Position numbers and translations under genes: made by a program | The notes under the pieces: generated by a model | Databases searched by the model: none | Told to the model about the DNA's origin: nothing | The model's input: the letters and a program-made list of their open reading frames with translations, nothing else | Assembly (NCBI RefSeq): GCF_030908465.1 | Contig: NZ_CP133078.1 | Coordinates: 2,728,001-2,792,000, forward strand | DNA: 64,000 nt | Direction of reading: 5' to 3' | DNA from: Anaerotignum sp. MB30-C6 | Lineage (GTDB): Bacteria > Bacillota > Clostridia > Lachnospirales > Anaerotignaceae | Shown here: piece by piece, positions 16,919-25,029 of the stretch | How the letters are laid out: each line of letters opens with the position of its first letter | Position numbering within the stretch: the first letter of the stretch is position 1

Positions 16919-19321
16919 TTAATCTTCGTCTTTGCCTTGAGAGAAACCATGGAACTTTCTAAGTTTTCTCATGACATATCCATGGATACTTTCTTCAGGA
17001 TACTTACCATTACTATCTTTTTCACCAGCAGGTATACCCATCAAAAGTTCAATTCCTTCTTCAATATGACTGATGGGATAAATATGGAACTCACCATTTT
17101 TTACAGATTCCACCACTTCATCCTTTAACACCAAATCATTTATATTTGAAACAGGAATGAGAACCCCTTGGGTTCCTGTTAATCCACGTTTTTTGCAAAG
17201 GTCGTAATAACCTTCTATTTTATGGGTAACACCGCCAATGGCTTGTATTTCACCCTTTTGGTTTACAGAACCCGTAACAGCTAAATCTTGTCTGATGGGT
17301 ACTTCAGAAAGGGAGGAAAGAATACAGTAAAGCTCTGTACTGGAAGCACTATCTCCATCAATACCATTATAATTTTGTTCAAAACAAATACGGCAAGAAA
17401 GGGATAAAGGAAATTCCTGGGCATAGGTTTGCCCCAAGAACCCGCTTATAATCTGAACCCCCTTGTCGTGGGTGTGGCCGCTCATACGTGCTTCTTTTTC
17501 AATATTTATAATCCCTGACTTCCCTACATAGGTGGTAGCGGTAATACGGCTAGGATTACCAAAGGCATAGCTTCCCATATCCAAAACTGCCAAACCGTTT
17601 ATTTGCCCAACTACACTGCCTTGGGTTGCAATCATGATTACGTTTTCGTCTAACATTTCCCCAAGTTTCTCTTCATAAAGTTTCAATCTTTGTTCCTTTT
17701 CATAAATGGTTTTAGAAATATGGGCAGAAGTAACAATCTTAGCCTCTTCCATTTTTGCCCAAGTTACAGCCTCACTAAGAATTTCCGCCAGCTGGTTAAA
17801 CCGTGTCGACAACTTGTTTTGCCGCTCCACCATTCTTGAAGACTGTTCCACAATTGCACAAACTGCACTGACATCAAAATCAATGGTTTCTTCCTGTTCC
17901 ACAAAACGCTTTATGAAACTAGCTAACTTCCACATATTTTCATTGCTTCGGGGCATTTCATAATCGAAATCCGCTTTTATTTTAAAGAATTTATCGAATT
18001 CTTCATCATATTCGCTCAACAATTCATAGTAGTAGTTGCTACCAATCATAATCACCTTTATATCCGCTGGAATGGGTTCAGGCTTTAACGTAGGTGCCAC
18101 CGTTGCTCCAAGCTGATCCCTACTGCTGTCCATGTTGATTTCCTTGGTTTTAATCACTCGGCGTAACGCTTCCCATGCTTGAGGCAAAGATAACACATCC
18201 TGTGCCTGCACAATCAAGTATCCACCATTGGCTTTGTGCAACAAACCACCTTTGATTTTCATAAAGTCTGTGGTTAGGTTACCAAACTCACTGTCATACT
18301 CCACCTCTCCAATTAAGTTGGAATAGGTAGGATTAAAGGATACAACTACAGGTGCCCCTTCACTTTTGGAATGATCCACAATTAAATTAACTTTATATTT
18401 CAGCGTAACATCCTCTGCAGGTTTCTTTCCTAACATTGGCAATAGGGAAGATAGTCCTTCCTCGCCTTCTTCATCATCCTCATAAAACTGGCTAAGGTTC
18501 TCCAAAACATCTTCCTTTAAATCGTTCATATAATCAATTACCCGTTTATAATCCTGATATTTTTCCTGTATTTGGATGATATGATGTCCAATGGCAAACA
18601 TACCTACTTTATAGTCAAGCTGTTCCAACTGTTTCTTCGACGCCTTATCAAGCTCACGGATATCCCGCATAATTGCGCCCGCTTTTTCCTGCACCACCTG
18701 TGAATTTTTCTCAATTACATTTTTTACATCCTCAGGCAAATTGTCATATTCCTCTTCGCCAATGGCACTACCATTCACAATTGGCATAAAATAAATTCCC
18801 GAATTTGTGGTTTTAACCTGGAATTCATACTCTGCCGCCATTTTGCTCATATCTTCCATTAAACTACTTCTTTTTTCATCGAAAGAACGTAGCAATTCGT
18901 TTTTTTGCTTTTCGTAATCCTCGGCACGAAATACTTTTTGAATCTCCGTCTTTAAAAGCTGAACAAGTTCATTCATATCCTCCTTAAACTGCCGCCCCAT
19001 GCCCTTTTCAAAACGTAGAGCTAGGGGGTTTCTTGGGTTTTGGAAGTTATAGACATAACACCAATCCCTTGGAATAGGCTCTTTTGCCGCAAGTTTTTCA
19101 GTACTGCTTCTGGCATACGTTGTTTTCCCCGTTCCCGAAGGGCCAGCTACATAAATGTTGTATCCCTTCATTTTTACCATCAAGCCAAAGTCAAAGGCCC
19201 GCACAGCCCGCTCCTGACCAATAATTCCTTCCAAGGGCGAAATTTCACCTGTTGTGTTGAACGAAAAATCCTCAGGGAAACAGCCATTTTTCAACTGTGA
19301 ATATTTTAATTCCTGCGCCAT
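16919..19321 (-). CDS. Lon-family ATP-dependent protease (AAA plus S16 domain)
   Basis: An 800-residue protein with an atypical AAA module and a C-terminal Lon protease domain. The Walker A motif GPSGTGKTTYA is at about residues 61-71. A long coiled region (about 120-290) interrupts the ATPase, as in the LonB/LonC-like group of Firmicutes. The proteolytic Ser-Lys dyad is visible as GIDGDSASSTE (Ser near 655) and GGVTHKIEG (Lys near 700). It lacks the LAN substrate-binding domain of housekeeping LonA. Cytoplasmic quality control is likely, but substrates are unknown. It is a single-gene unit with its own terminator. Confidence 0.9.
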   Translation of the reverse strand: MAQELKYSQLKNGCFPEDFSFNTTGEISPLEGIIGQERAVRAFDFGLMVKMKGYNIYVAGPSGTGKTTYARSSTEKLAAKEPIPRDWCYVYNFQNPRNPLALRFEKGMGRQFKEDMNELVQLLKTEIQKVFRAEDYEKQKNELLRSFDEKRSSLMEDMSKMAAEYEFQVKTTNSGIYFMPIVNGSAIGEEEYDNLPEDVKNVIEKNSQVVQEKAGAIMRDIRELDKASKKQLEQLDYKVGMFAIGHHIIQIQEKYQDYKRVIDYMNDLKEDVLENLSQFYEDDEEGEEGLSSLLPMLGKKPAEDVTLKYKVNLIVDHSKSEGAPVVVSFNPTYSNLIGEVEYDSEFGNLTTDFMKIKGGLLHKANGGYLIVQAQDVLSLPQAWEALRRVIKTKEINMDSSRDQLGATVAPTLKPEPIPADIKVIMIGSNYYYELLSEYDEEFDKFFKIKADFDYEMPRSNENMWKLASFIKRFVEQEETIDFDVSAVCAIVEQSSRMVERQNKLSTRFNQLAEILSEAVTWAKMEEAKIVTSAHISKTIYEKEQRLKLYEEKLGEMLDENVIMIATQGSVVGQINGLAVLDMGSYAFGNPSRITATTYVGKSGIINIEKEARMSGHTHDKGVQIISGFLGQTYAQEFPLSLSCRICFEQNYNGIDGDSASSTELYCILSSLSEVPIRQDLAVTGSVNQKGEIQAIGGVTHKIEGYYDLCKKRGLTGTQGVLIPVSNINDLVLKDEVVESVKNGEFHIYPISHIEEGIELLMGIPAGEKDSNGKYPEESIHGYVMRKLRKFHGFSQGKDED

Positions 19322-19341
19322 CTTCCTCTCCTCCTTTTAAA

Positions 19342-19390
19342 AATGTCGGCATATGGCGTTCTTATTTAGATGCACCTTTCTGCCGACATT
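19342..19390 (-). terminator. Inverted repeat after rimI, probable terminator
   Basis: AATGTCGGCA and TGCCGACATT are exact complements separated by 29 bases; on the minus strand a T run follows. It starts four bases past the rimI stop. Confidence 0.65.
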
Positions 19391-19393
19391 CTC

Positions 19394-19885
19394 TTATCCT
19401 TTATTGCAATGTTCCTCATAACCCTCATAGAAAGGATAATATTTCCACATGATTACGGCATCCTCGCGAGTATCGGCATAATAGTTTTTCCGAATCCCTT
19501 CGGGACGAAATCCGTATTTGTGATACAATCGCTGAGCAGCCTCGTTATTGATACGAACCTCAAGGGTAATTCCAATCATCTCTCTTTCAAGGGCAACCTT
19601 CTCCAAGTTCTCCATTAGAAGATCACCAATGCCCTGTCTGCGATATTCATGCAAAACCGCAACATTAGTAATATGCCCTTCTGTTATTACATGCCACATT
19701 CCTGCGTATCCAACTACTTTTTCTTCATCCAATGAATCATCAATAGCAACAAAGTAAATTGCCATGGCATTTTCCCTTACTTCTCGTTCAAAATCCTTTC
19801 TGGTCCAAGGGATTGAAAATGTAGCTTCTTCCACAGCCAGAACCCCTTCAATATGCTCCTCTTGCATCGGTATCACTTTAACCAT
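19394..19885 (-). CDS. rimI: Ribosomal protein S18-alanine N-acetyltransferase
   Basis: A 163-residue GNAT enzyme. The acetyl-CoA motif RRQGIGDLLMENL is near residues 82-94, followed by LEVRINNEAAQRLYHKYGF, the RimI signature with Asn and Tyr that contact the substrate. The N-terminal FSIPWTRKDFEREV is also typical. It acetylates the N-terminal alanine of S18 in E. coli. The ATG overlaps the end of tsaB by eight bases. The order tsaE-tsaB-rimI is a widespread arrangement, which supports the assignment. Confidence 0.9.
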   Translation of the reverse strand: MVKVIPMQEEHIEGVLAVEEATFSIPWTRKDFEREVRENAMAIYFVAIDDSLDEEKVVGYAGMWHVITEGHITNVAVLHEYRRQGIGDLLMENLEKVALEREMIGITLEVRINNEAAQRLYHKYGFRPEGIRKNYYADTREDAVIMWKYYPFYEGYEEHCNKG

Positions 19886-20594
19886 TGTGTTGCTCCTCTC
19901 CCTGCAAGCGTTCTTCCCTTTCCCGTTCTGCCTGAGATTTTCTCAAGTAGATGGGCTCAAAAGCGTTGCTGGCAACAGCCTTGCCGTCCCTAGCTAAAAC
20001 CATAGCCAGAGCGGCAACGGATGCTGCCCTTTGCAAAGAACAGTGTGCAGGCGCATACATAAAATTAGGGTAAAGTGATAGCTTTTCTTGGTGAACCGAC
20101 ACGCCGTCTCCTAAGAAAATAACCTTTTGTCCATAACCTTCCGCCAATCGAATGGTGTCATCAATACTAATGGCCATCATTTCCGTCAAACGGTTTAATC
20201 TCCCGTTGTCCCAACGGTAAAAAGCAGTATACACCTGACTGCGTCTTGCATCCATAATCGGACAAATAATTTTATCTGTTTCAAACACATTATATGCCAA
20301 AGCATCTAATGTGGGAACGGGAACAATCTCCTTTTCCATGGCTAAGGCTAAACCTTTTGCTGTTGCCGCTCCAATACGCAGACCTGTGAAGGATCCCGGA
20401 CCACTGGCACAAGCGATATAGTCTACCTCTCTGGGGTTTGTTTCCGATTTTTCACAAATTTCTGCTACCATGGGCATGATTGTCTGGCTATGGGTTAATT
20501 TATAGTTAAGGGTAAATTCTGCAATTAGGGTATCCCCATCTGCAATGGCGGCACTGGCCGTCTGCCCTGTTGTATCAATGGCTAATATTTTCAT
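19878..20594 (-). CDS. tsaB: tRNA threonylcarbamoyladenosine biosynthesis protein TsaB
   Basis: About 238 residues of the ASKHA fold. TsaB is the non-catalytic partner of TsaD in installing t6A37 on ANN-decoding tRNAs. MKILAIDTTGQTASAA at the N-terminus and YIACASGPGSFTGLRIG around residue 70 are the signatures; the C-terminal region (AFEPIYLR) is also conserved. The ATG at 20594 overlaps the tsaE stop as ATGA, which fixes the start; the longer frame to 20612 lies inside tsaE. tsaD and tsaC are not in this window. Confidence 0.93.
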   Translation of the reverse strand: MKILAIDTTGQTASAAIADGDTLIAEFTLNYKLTHSQTIMPMVAEICEKSETNPREVDYIACASGPGSFTGLRIGAATAKGLALAMEKEIVPVPTLDALAYNVFETDKIICPIMDARRSQVYTAFYRWDNGRLNRLTEMMAISIDDTIRLAEGYGQKVIFLGDGVSVHQEKLSLYPNFMYAPAHCSLQRAASVAALAMVLARDGKAVASNAFEPIYLRKSQAEREREERLQGEEQHNG

Positions 20595-21028
20595 GCATTC
20601 TCCCCCTGACAAACAGTGATGCGGCGGTAATCATCACCCTTTTTAAAATCTTTTTCTATGGTAATATGAATGGCATCCTTGGGCATTAAATTAGGAATTA
20701 ACGTTGCCCATTCCACCAAGGAGATCCCTTCCCCATAAAAATAATCCTCATAACCCGTATCATCCATTTCTTCTTCACAAGAAATACGATATACATCAAA
20801 ATGATATAGGGGAATTCTCCCCATATATTCATTTATGATGGTAAATGTGGGGCTGGTTACATGCTCCGTAATACCCAACCCTCGGGCAAAACCCTTGCTA
20901 AAAACAGTCTTTCCCACACCAAGGTCACCGTCCAAGGAATAAACCTGTCCGGATACGGCTTCTTGGCCCATTTTTTCACCAATGGCTTCTGTCTCTTGTG
21001 GAGAAAAGGTTTCCCAAACTTTTTTCAT
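20591..21028 (-). CDS. tsaE: tRNA threonylcarbamoyladenosine biosynthesis ATPase TsaE
   Basis: A 145-residue P-loop ATPase that binds the TsaB-TsaD complex and is needed for t6A synthesis turnover. The Walker A is DGDLGVGKTVFSKGFARGLG at about residues 34-53, followed by VTSPTFTIINEY and the Walker B-like LYHFDVYRI. VEWATLIP is the conserved C-terminal segment. It lies 16 bases downstream of the large membrane protein gene and overlaps tsaB, so it belongs to one operon. Confidence 0.95.
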   Translation of the reverse strand: MKKVWETFSPQETEAIGEKMGQEAVSGQVYSLDGDLGVGKTVFSKGFARGLGITEHVTSPTFTIINEYMGRIPLYHFDVYRISCEEEMDDTGYEDYFYGEGISLVEWATLIPNLMPKDAIHITIEKDFKKGDDYRRITVCQGENA

Positions 21029-21044
21029 ACTTTCGACCTCATTT

Positions 21045-23078
21045 TCAATACATATAAACTGCCGTTACGGCTGAATCAACCATGTGCGTTGCTTTTCCAT
21101 CGTAGTAATACAAATCTCCAAGCCCCTTCTCAAAATCATAATTCTTCAAGTAGGCAAGTTTTCCATTTTCTTTGTACTGGAAACTAAATACATCCTGATC
21201 AATTTCTTCCTTATTTTTTCCGTCAAACTTCATTAACGTACCGTTGCCTGTTGTAGTGTTGGGGTCAGCCAAATAGTACACTTCTTTTTTATCATCAGAG
21301 AAGTAAATGCCCGTTGTGTTCTGGTCTAATTCCATAGCATCTCCTCTGTACAAGCCTAAGTTGCCCATACCGCCATTATAATCATAGAAATATATTAAAT
21401 CTGTGCTCCCCTGTATAAAGCCCATTTGTTCTACTCCTTTTTGAACTTCAACAGCCTCTTTCTTACCATAAAGGGACTCAACCATGAGTACATTGCCTCC
21501 AGTTACCTCATCTGGTACAAAGTAGGCGACCATTTTTCCGTCGTCGGAAACCTGAACAGAAGTAGGAATAACGTTGGTTTCCTGTAAAGTATACACATTG
21601 CCAGCCTTATCTGCAATAAATACTTCTTTTTGTCCATACATTAAATTGGAATAATACGTATACAAGGCCTCATCAAAGGAGTTAATTTCCGATAATTTTA
21701 CTGGGGCAGGTGCCTCCATGGAATATCCAACAACAAATCCATTTTCTCCAGGTAAAGAAGCCGCAGAGATTACAGTATCATGAATCCTTCTCTTCCCAGC
21801 GGCAGTTAATACATAAGAGTCCTGGAAAATAGGGTCCATGCTTTCTTCTTGCATTTTCCTTCTTATTTCTTCAATTGCCTCCTGACGTGTCTGGTCGTAT
21901 TGAGAAATATCTGTAATATCATCCTCAACCAACTGGGCTAAGGAGGTATCATCCGTTCTCATCGCACAATATAAAACATCCTGACCGTTGGGCATAGGCT
22001 CAAGATAAGTAACTTGCTCTGCCACCAACTGGGGTTCCTTACCTAAGGCATATTCATAAAGCTGGTAGGTATCGCCCTGTTGCTCCAAATAGTATGCCAT
22101 GTTGCTTTTTTCTGTAATCAAGTTCAAAGCTACAGAATCCGACAATCTAGTGGGTTCCTCATCTTTTTCCACAACAGCAGCATATAAAGAAATCTTGTCG
22201 CCGTTGCTCTTTTTATATAAAACATAAGAACCATCTTTACTTAAGTCATAAGCACCGTTTTCCTGCAAAATATCCTCTGCAACCAGTCGGCTTTGGCCAC
22301 CATAATAAACATATAAATCCATTTCATCGCCATTTTTAACTAAATAGGCACACTCCTTGCCATCTGCACTGTTGATATAATGGGCCACGCTTTCCCCAAG
22401 GACAATAGGCTCCCCATCTTTATTTTTAATATCTTTATAGGATAAAACGCCAACACCATCGGCATTAATCCCCGTTAGATAAAATAAGTCCTCGTTATCC
22501 TCCGAAACAGTTGCACCCCAAGCAGAATAGTAGTAGTTGTATGCACCACCATTGCTGATGCCTTCGTTTACCACATAGGGGTCATTTTTTAAATCGTAAA
22601 GATATAATTCGTTATCCTTCGCATAGGATATGGCAATATCAGTAGATTTTCCTAAGCCGCCTCCGGTAGCATACCAGCAGTAGCCCAAAAAGCCCACAAA
22701 AGCTACCAATCCCAATAATACCTTCCACCAAACACCGCCGTCTTTTTTTGTAGATGCATTTTCAGTTTCCACAACTTTCACTAGGTTGTCCACATTGTCC
22801 ACAGTTTCATCCACAGAATTTCCACTTTTACTTTGACAATCATCAAAGGTATCCACAGTATCCACAGTTGTTTCCACAGAATTTCCCCTATGAACCCCCT
22901 GCATTTCCACAGTTTCATCCACATTTTCAGGTTTGTCCCCATTACCTTCCTGTTTTGTCCCCAAACTTTCTACACCTTTTTTTTCTTCTTCCACAGTTTT
23001 TTCCCCATATTTCATTTCATTGTCCACATGACTACCATTCAACGCCTGCTCGTGCTTTCTCTGATCATCCAATCTCAT
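21045..23078 (-). CDS. Membrane-anchored protein with acidic Val-Asp repeats and an extracellular propeller-like domain
   Basis: A 677-residue protein I cannot name. Residues 1-118 are cytoplasmic, highly charged and repetitive, with many Val-Asp/Val-Glu pairs (DETVDNVDN, TTVDTVD). A single membrane helix follows (about 119-140, WWKVLLGLVAFVGFLGYCWY). Residues 145-677 are extracellular and consist of repeated strand units such as AISYAKDNELYLYDLK and VSDDGKMVAYFVPDE, which resemble TolB/PD40-type propeller blades. GGAGG sits only two bases before the ATG. It is the likely first gene of the operon with tsaE, tsaB and rimI, an unusual partner. Its DNA repeat is described separately. Confidence 0.75.
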   Translation of the reverse strand: MRLDDQRKHEQALNGSHVDNEMKYGEKTVEEEKKGVESLGTKQEGNGDKPENVDETVEMQGVHRGNSVETTVDTVDTFDDCQSKSGNSVDETVDNVDNLVKVVETENASTKKDGGVWWKVLLGLVAFVGFLGYCWYATGGGLGKSTDIAISYAKDNELYLYDLKNDPYVVNEGISNGGAYNYYYSAWGATVSEDNEDLFYLTGINADGVGVLSYKDIKNKDGEPIVLGESVAHYINSADGKECAYLVKNGDEMDLYVYYGGQSRLVAEDILQENGAYDLSKDGSYVLYKKSNGDKISLYAAVVEKDEEPTRLSDSVALNLITEKSNMAYYLEQQGDTYQLYEYALGKEPQLVAEQVTYLEPMPNGQDVLYCAMRTDDTSLAQLVEDDITDISQYDQTRQEAIEEIRRKMQEESMDPIFQDSYVLTAAGKRRIHDTVISAASLPGENGFVVGYSMEAPAPVKLSEINSFDEALYTYYSNLMYGQKEVFIADKAGNVYTLQETNVIPTSVQVSDDGKMVAYFVPDEVTGGNVLMVESLYGKKEAVEVQKGVEQMGFIQGSTDLIYFYDYNGGMGNLGLYRGDAMELDQNTTGIYFSDDKKEVYYLADPNTTTGNGTLMKFDGKNKEEIDQDVFSFQYKENGKLAYLKNYDFEKGLGDLYYYDGKATHMVDSAVTAVYMY
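22765..23028. repeat. Cluster of eleven TCCACA / TGTGGA motifs resembling DnaA boxes
   Basis: Within 264 bases the plus strand has TCCACA eleven times, always in the same orientation. Seven of the nonamers are one mismatch from TTATCCACA: TTGTCCACA at 22786, 22795 and 23020; TCATCCACA at 22807 and 22915; GTATCCACA at 22849 and 22858. The others differ at two positions. They coincide with the Val-Asp/Val-Glu codons of the large membrane protein gene, where the Val codon is GTG and the codon before ends in T each time. Confidence 0.7.
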
Positions 23079-23093
23079 GTCCTCCTTAAAATA

Positions 23094-23372
23094 TTATAAG
23101 TAACGCTCTTTTAAAATCAACAATGCTCTGCACCCTATTTTTATCCGCATACAAATGCCCTTTCTAGCAGAAAAAAAAGCGTTGAGTCCTCGCTGAAATC
23201 TTTGTTGCTTTCTATTTTTTCTCATTTGTAGTTTCTTTTTCTTAGGTTTATGAAGGGGGTGCCGCCTAATCAACGAAAAAGCGCCCTTGCCCGCTTTTAA
23301 AGCCATAAATCCCATTTTAGCGTATTGTATGATTCCTTTTGGTTCCAAATTCACAAAACCAGCCCCTTCCAC
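23094..23372 (-). CDS. Possible small basic protein (doubtful)
   Basis: An open frame of 92 codons from a GTG start with no clear ribosome site, ending 15 bases before the large membrane protein gene. The product is strongly basic (HPLHKPKKKKLQMRKNRK) with no domain I recognise. It may be untranslated leader. If this is not a gene, the region 23079-23762 is non-coding. Confidence 0.25.
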   Translation of the reverse strand: MEGAGFVNLEPKGIIQYAKMGFMALKAGKGAFSLIRRHPLHKPKKKKLQMRKNRKQQRFQRGLNAFFSARKGICMRIKIGCRALLILKERYL

Positions 23373-23653
23373 CGTAATTTAAAATACAATCTTCCTTACA
23401 GTTTCTTTTCATACTCCTAGAACTATTCCAGTCCTGCAAAAAAGGTCAAAGTCCCAGTTTTTGTTACAGCACACCAAATGATTATACCATGAAAATGTTT
23501 ACACAAATCTTAACAAATGATAAAAATATTTCATATTTTCACTTTTCTCCAAAGACAAAATAGATAAAAAATATGTTTTTTATCGTAAAAAATGTCCATC
23601 TTACCTCAAGTATGGTACCATATTTTGATAAATTTATAAAGAAAACAGCTATT

Positions 23654-23670
23654 TGTTAACGAATTGTTAA
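23654..23670. promoter_or_regulatory. WalR-type operator upstream of the M23 endopeptidase
   Basis: TGTTAA-CGAAT-TGTTAA is an exact match to the WalR (YycF) direct-repeat consensus TGTWAH-N5-TGTWAH. It also lies within a palindrome (ATTTGTTAAC, five bases, GTTAACAAAT; 23651-23675). It is about 30 bases upstream of the -35 box of the peptidase gene. WalR controls wall hydrolase genes in Firmicutes. Confidence 0.6.
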
Positions 23671-23698
23671 CAAATTTGAATATTTAATGAAATAAATG

Positions 23699-23727
23699 TT
23701 TACAAAATCTAGGTTTTCGAATATAAT
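23699..23727 (+). promoter_or_regulatory. Sigma-A promoter of the M23 endopeptidase
   Basis: TTTACA is followed after 17 bases by TATAAT, 36 bases before the start codon. Confidence 0.75.
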
Positions 23728-23762
23728 ACTAACATACAAAATTAACAAGAAAGGGTAATTTC

Positions 23763-24770
23763 ATGGAACCCAACGAAAATATATCTTTTGAACATCAATC
23801 TACAAAACACTTTTTATCTCTTCATATTTCCCATAAAGGAAACCAAAAGGCAATTCATTTGAAAAAAAGTCATGCTCTCGCAGTTTGTGTGGCAGCCTGT
23901 GTGTTCCTTGGCGGTACCGCTGTTTCTTTGGGCTCATACTTCGGTGCGAAAAACGACTTATTGGCTTCCAAGCAGGAATTGCAACAGGTGGAACGCACAA
24001 ATCGCAAGCTGGAGCAAAACTCCAAAGCTTTAGAAAATGAAAAGAGTGATTATACCCAAAACATTCAGGACCTGCAAAATAAAGCCGCAGAATTAGAAGA
24101 AAAAATCAGCGAGTTAGAAAATATGAAAAACAACTTGAATGATCAGCTTGATCACATTAGCACAAGTGACAGTGCTTCTTCGGAAGTTGTTAATGCAGTG
24201 GCTAGCTGTTTTGTTGAAACAGAGCAAACAGCTCCTAGCTTTACACCTATTGTAACCACTTCTTTTAATAAGGTTACATCCTTGTCTGTTCAGCTAGATC
24301 GCATTGATTCTCGCTTGAATGAAACAGGAACTTCTTTCAGCGAAGTAGCAACAAACGTAACGGAAACCTTATCTGCTTTTAGCGATATCCCAAGTGGTAT
24401 GCCCGTTAATGGAATTTTATCCACAAGATTTAACCCCAATGGCCTCTCCTCCATAAGTGATGGTAGAATGCATAAGGGTATCGATATCTCCACACGTAGT
24501 CAGATTCTTCCCATTTCTGCAACTGCAGCGGGAACCGTTGTAGAGTCCTCCTTTCATAGTGACTTTGGCAACTATGTAGTCATTGACCACGGTAACGGTT
24601 TTACAACACGCTACGCACATAACTCGGAAAACTATGTGTCTGCGGGAGATGTTGTAAAAAAAGGGGATACCATTGGAACCACCGGCTCTACAGGGCAATC
24701 AACGGGTATTCATTGCCACTATGAAGTTAGTTTAAATGGAGTTTATCAAGATCCAATGGATTATCAATAA
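23763..24770 (+). CDS. Membrane-anchored M23 (LytM-type) peptidoglycan endopeptidase
   Basis: A 335-residue protein: cytoplasmic N-terminus (1-38), one membrane helix (about 38-60), a coiled coil (about 64-135, rich in Glu/Lys/Leu), a linker and a C-terminal M23 domain (about 215-335). The zinc site is complete: HKGIDIS carries the first His and Asp, and HCHYEVSLNG the last His pair; the DHGNGFTTRYAH segment is the core strand. Such proteins cut peptide cross-links or activate amidases. The upstream WalR-type box fits a wall-remodelling gene. A terminator follows, so it is a single unit. Confidence 0.92.
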   Translation: MEPNENISFEHQSTKHFLSLHISHKGNQKAIHLKKSHALAVCVAACVFLGGTAVSLGSYFGAKNDLLASKQELQQVERTNRKLEQNSKALENEKSDYTQNIQDLQNKAAELEEKISELENMKNNLNDQLDHISTSDSASSEVVNAVASCFVETEQTAPSFTPIVTTSFNKVTSLSVQLDRIDSRLNETGTSFSEVATNVTETLSAFSDIPSGMPVNGILSTRFNPNGLSSISDGRMHKGIDISTRSQILPISATAAGTVVESSFHSDFGNYVVIDHGNGFTTRYAHNSENYVSAGDVVKKGDTIGTTGSTGQSTGIHCHYEVSLNGVYQDPMDYQ

Positions 24771-24797
24771 AAAAGGATGGCTATGCCATCCTTTTTT
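24769..24797 (+). terminator. Terminator of the M23 endopeptidase gene
   Basis: AAAGGATGG pairs with CCATCCTTT around CTATG and is followed by a T tract, right after the stop. Confidence 0.9.
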
Positions 24798-25029
24798 ATT
24801 TCCGCCTCAACATTCTCGTTAACCGCTATTCTTTCATCTCTAGGGGTAGCCCCCTTTTTAAAGGCGAATCCCTTTGTACTGTTTTAATAAGACAAAGCCT
24901 TAGTCTAGGTTCAAGCAAAACCTTTCGACATTTTTCAAAAAAGTATAAAACCATACTGTCACTGCATTGACTTGGAACAGTCTTTGGTAAAAGAGCGATA
25001 AGCCTCCAAAAATCGGTGCAAAACAAACC

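Noticed and set aside
22765-23028. Repeats considered as CRISPR
   Set aside because: Units are only 6-9 bases with irregular spacing, in frame inside a coding sequence.
24826-25026. 66-codon minus-strand frame after addA
   Set aside because: No ribosome site and no recognisable domain; it lies wholly between a terminator and the addA stop.
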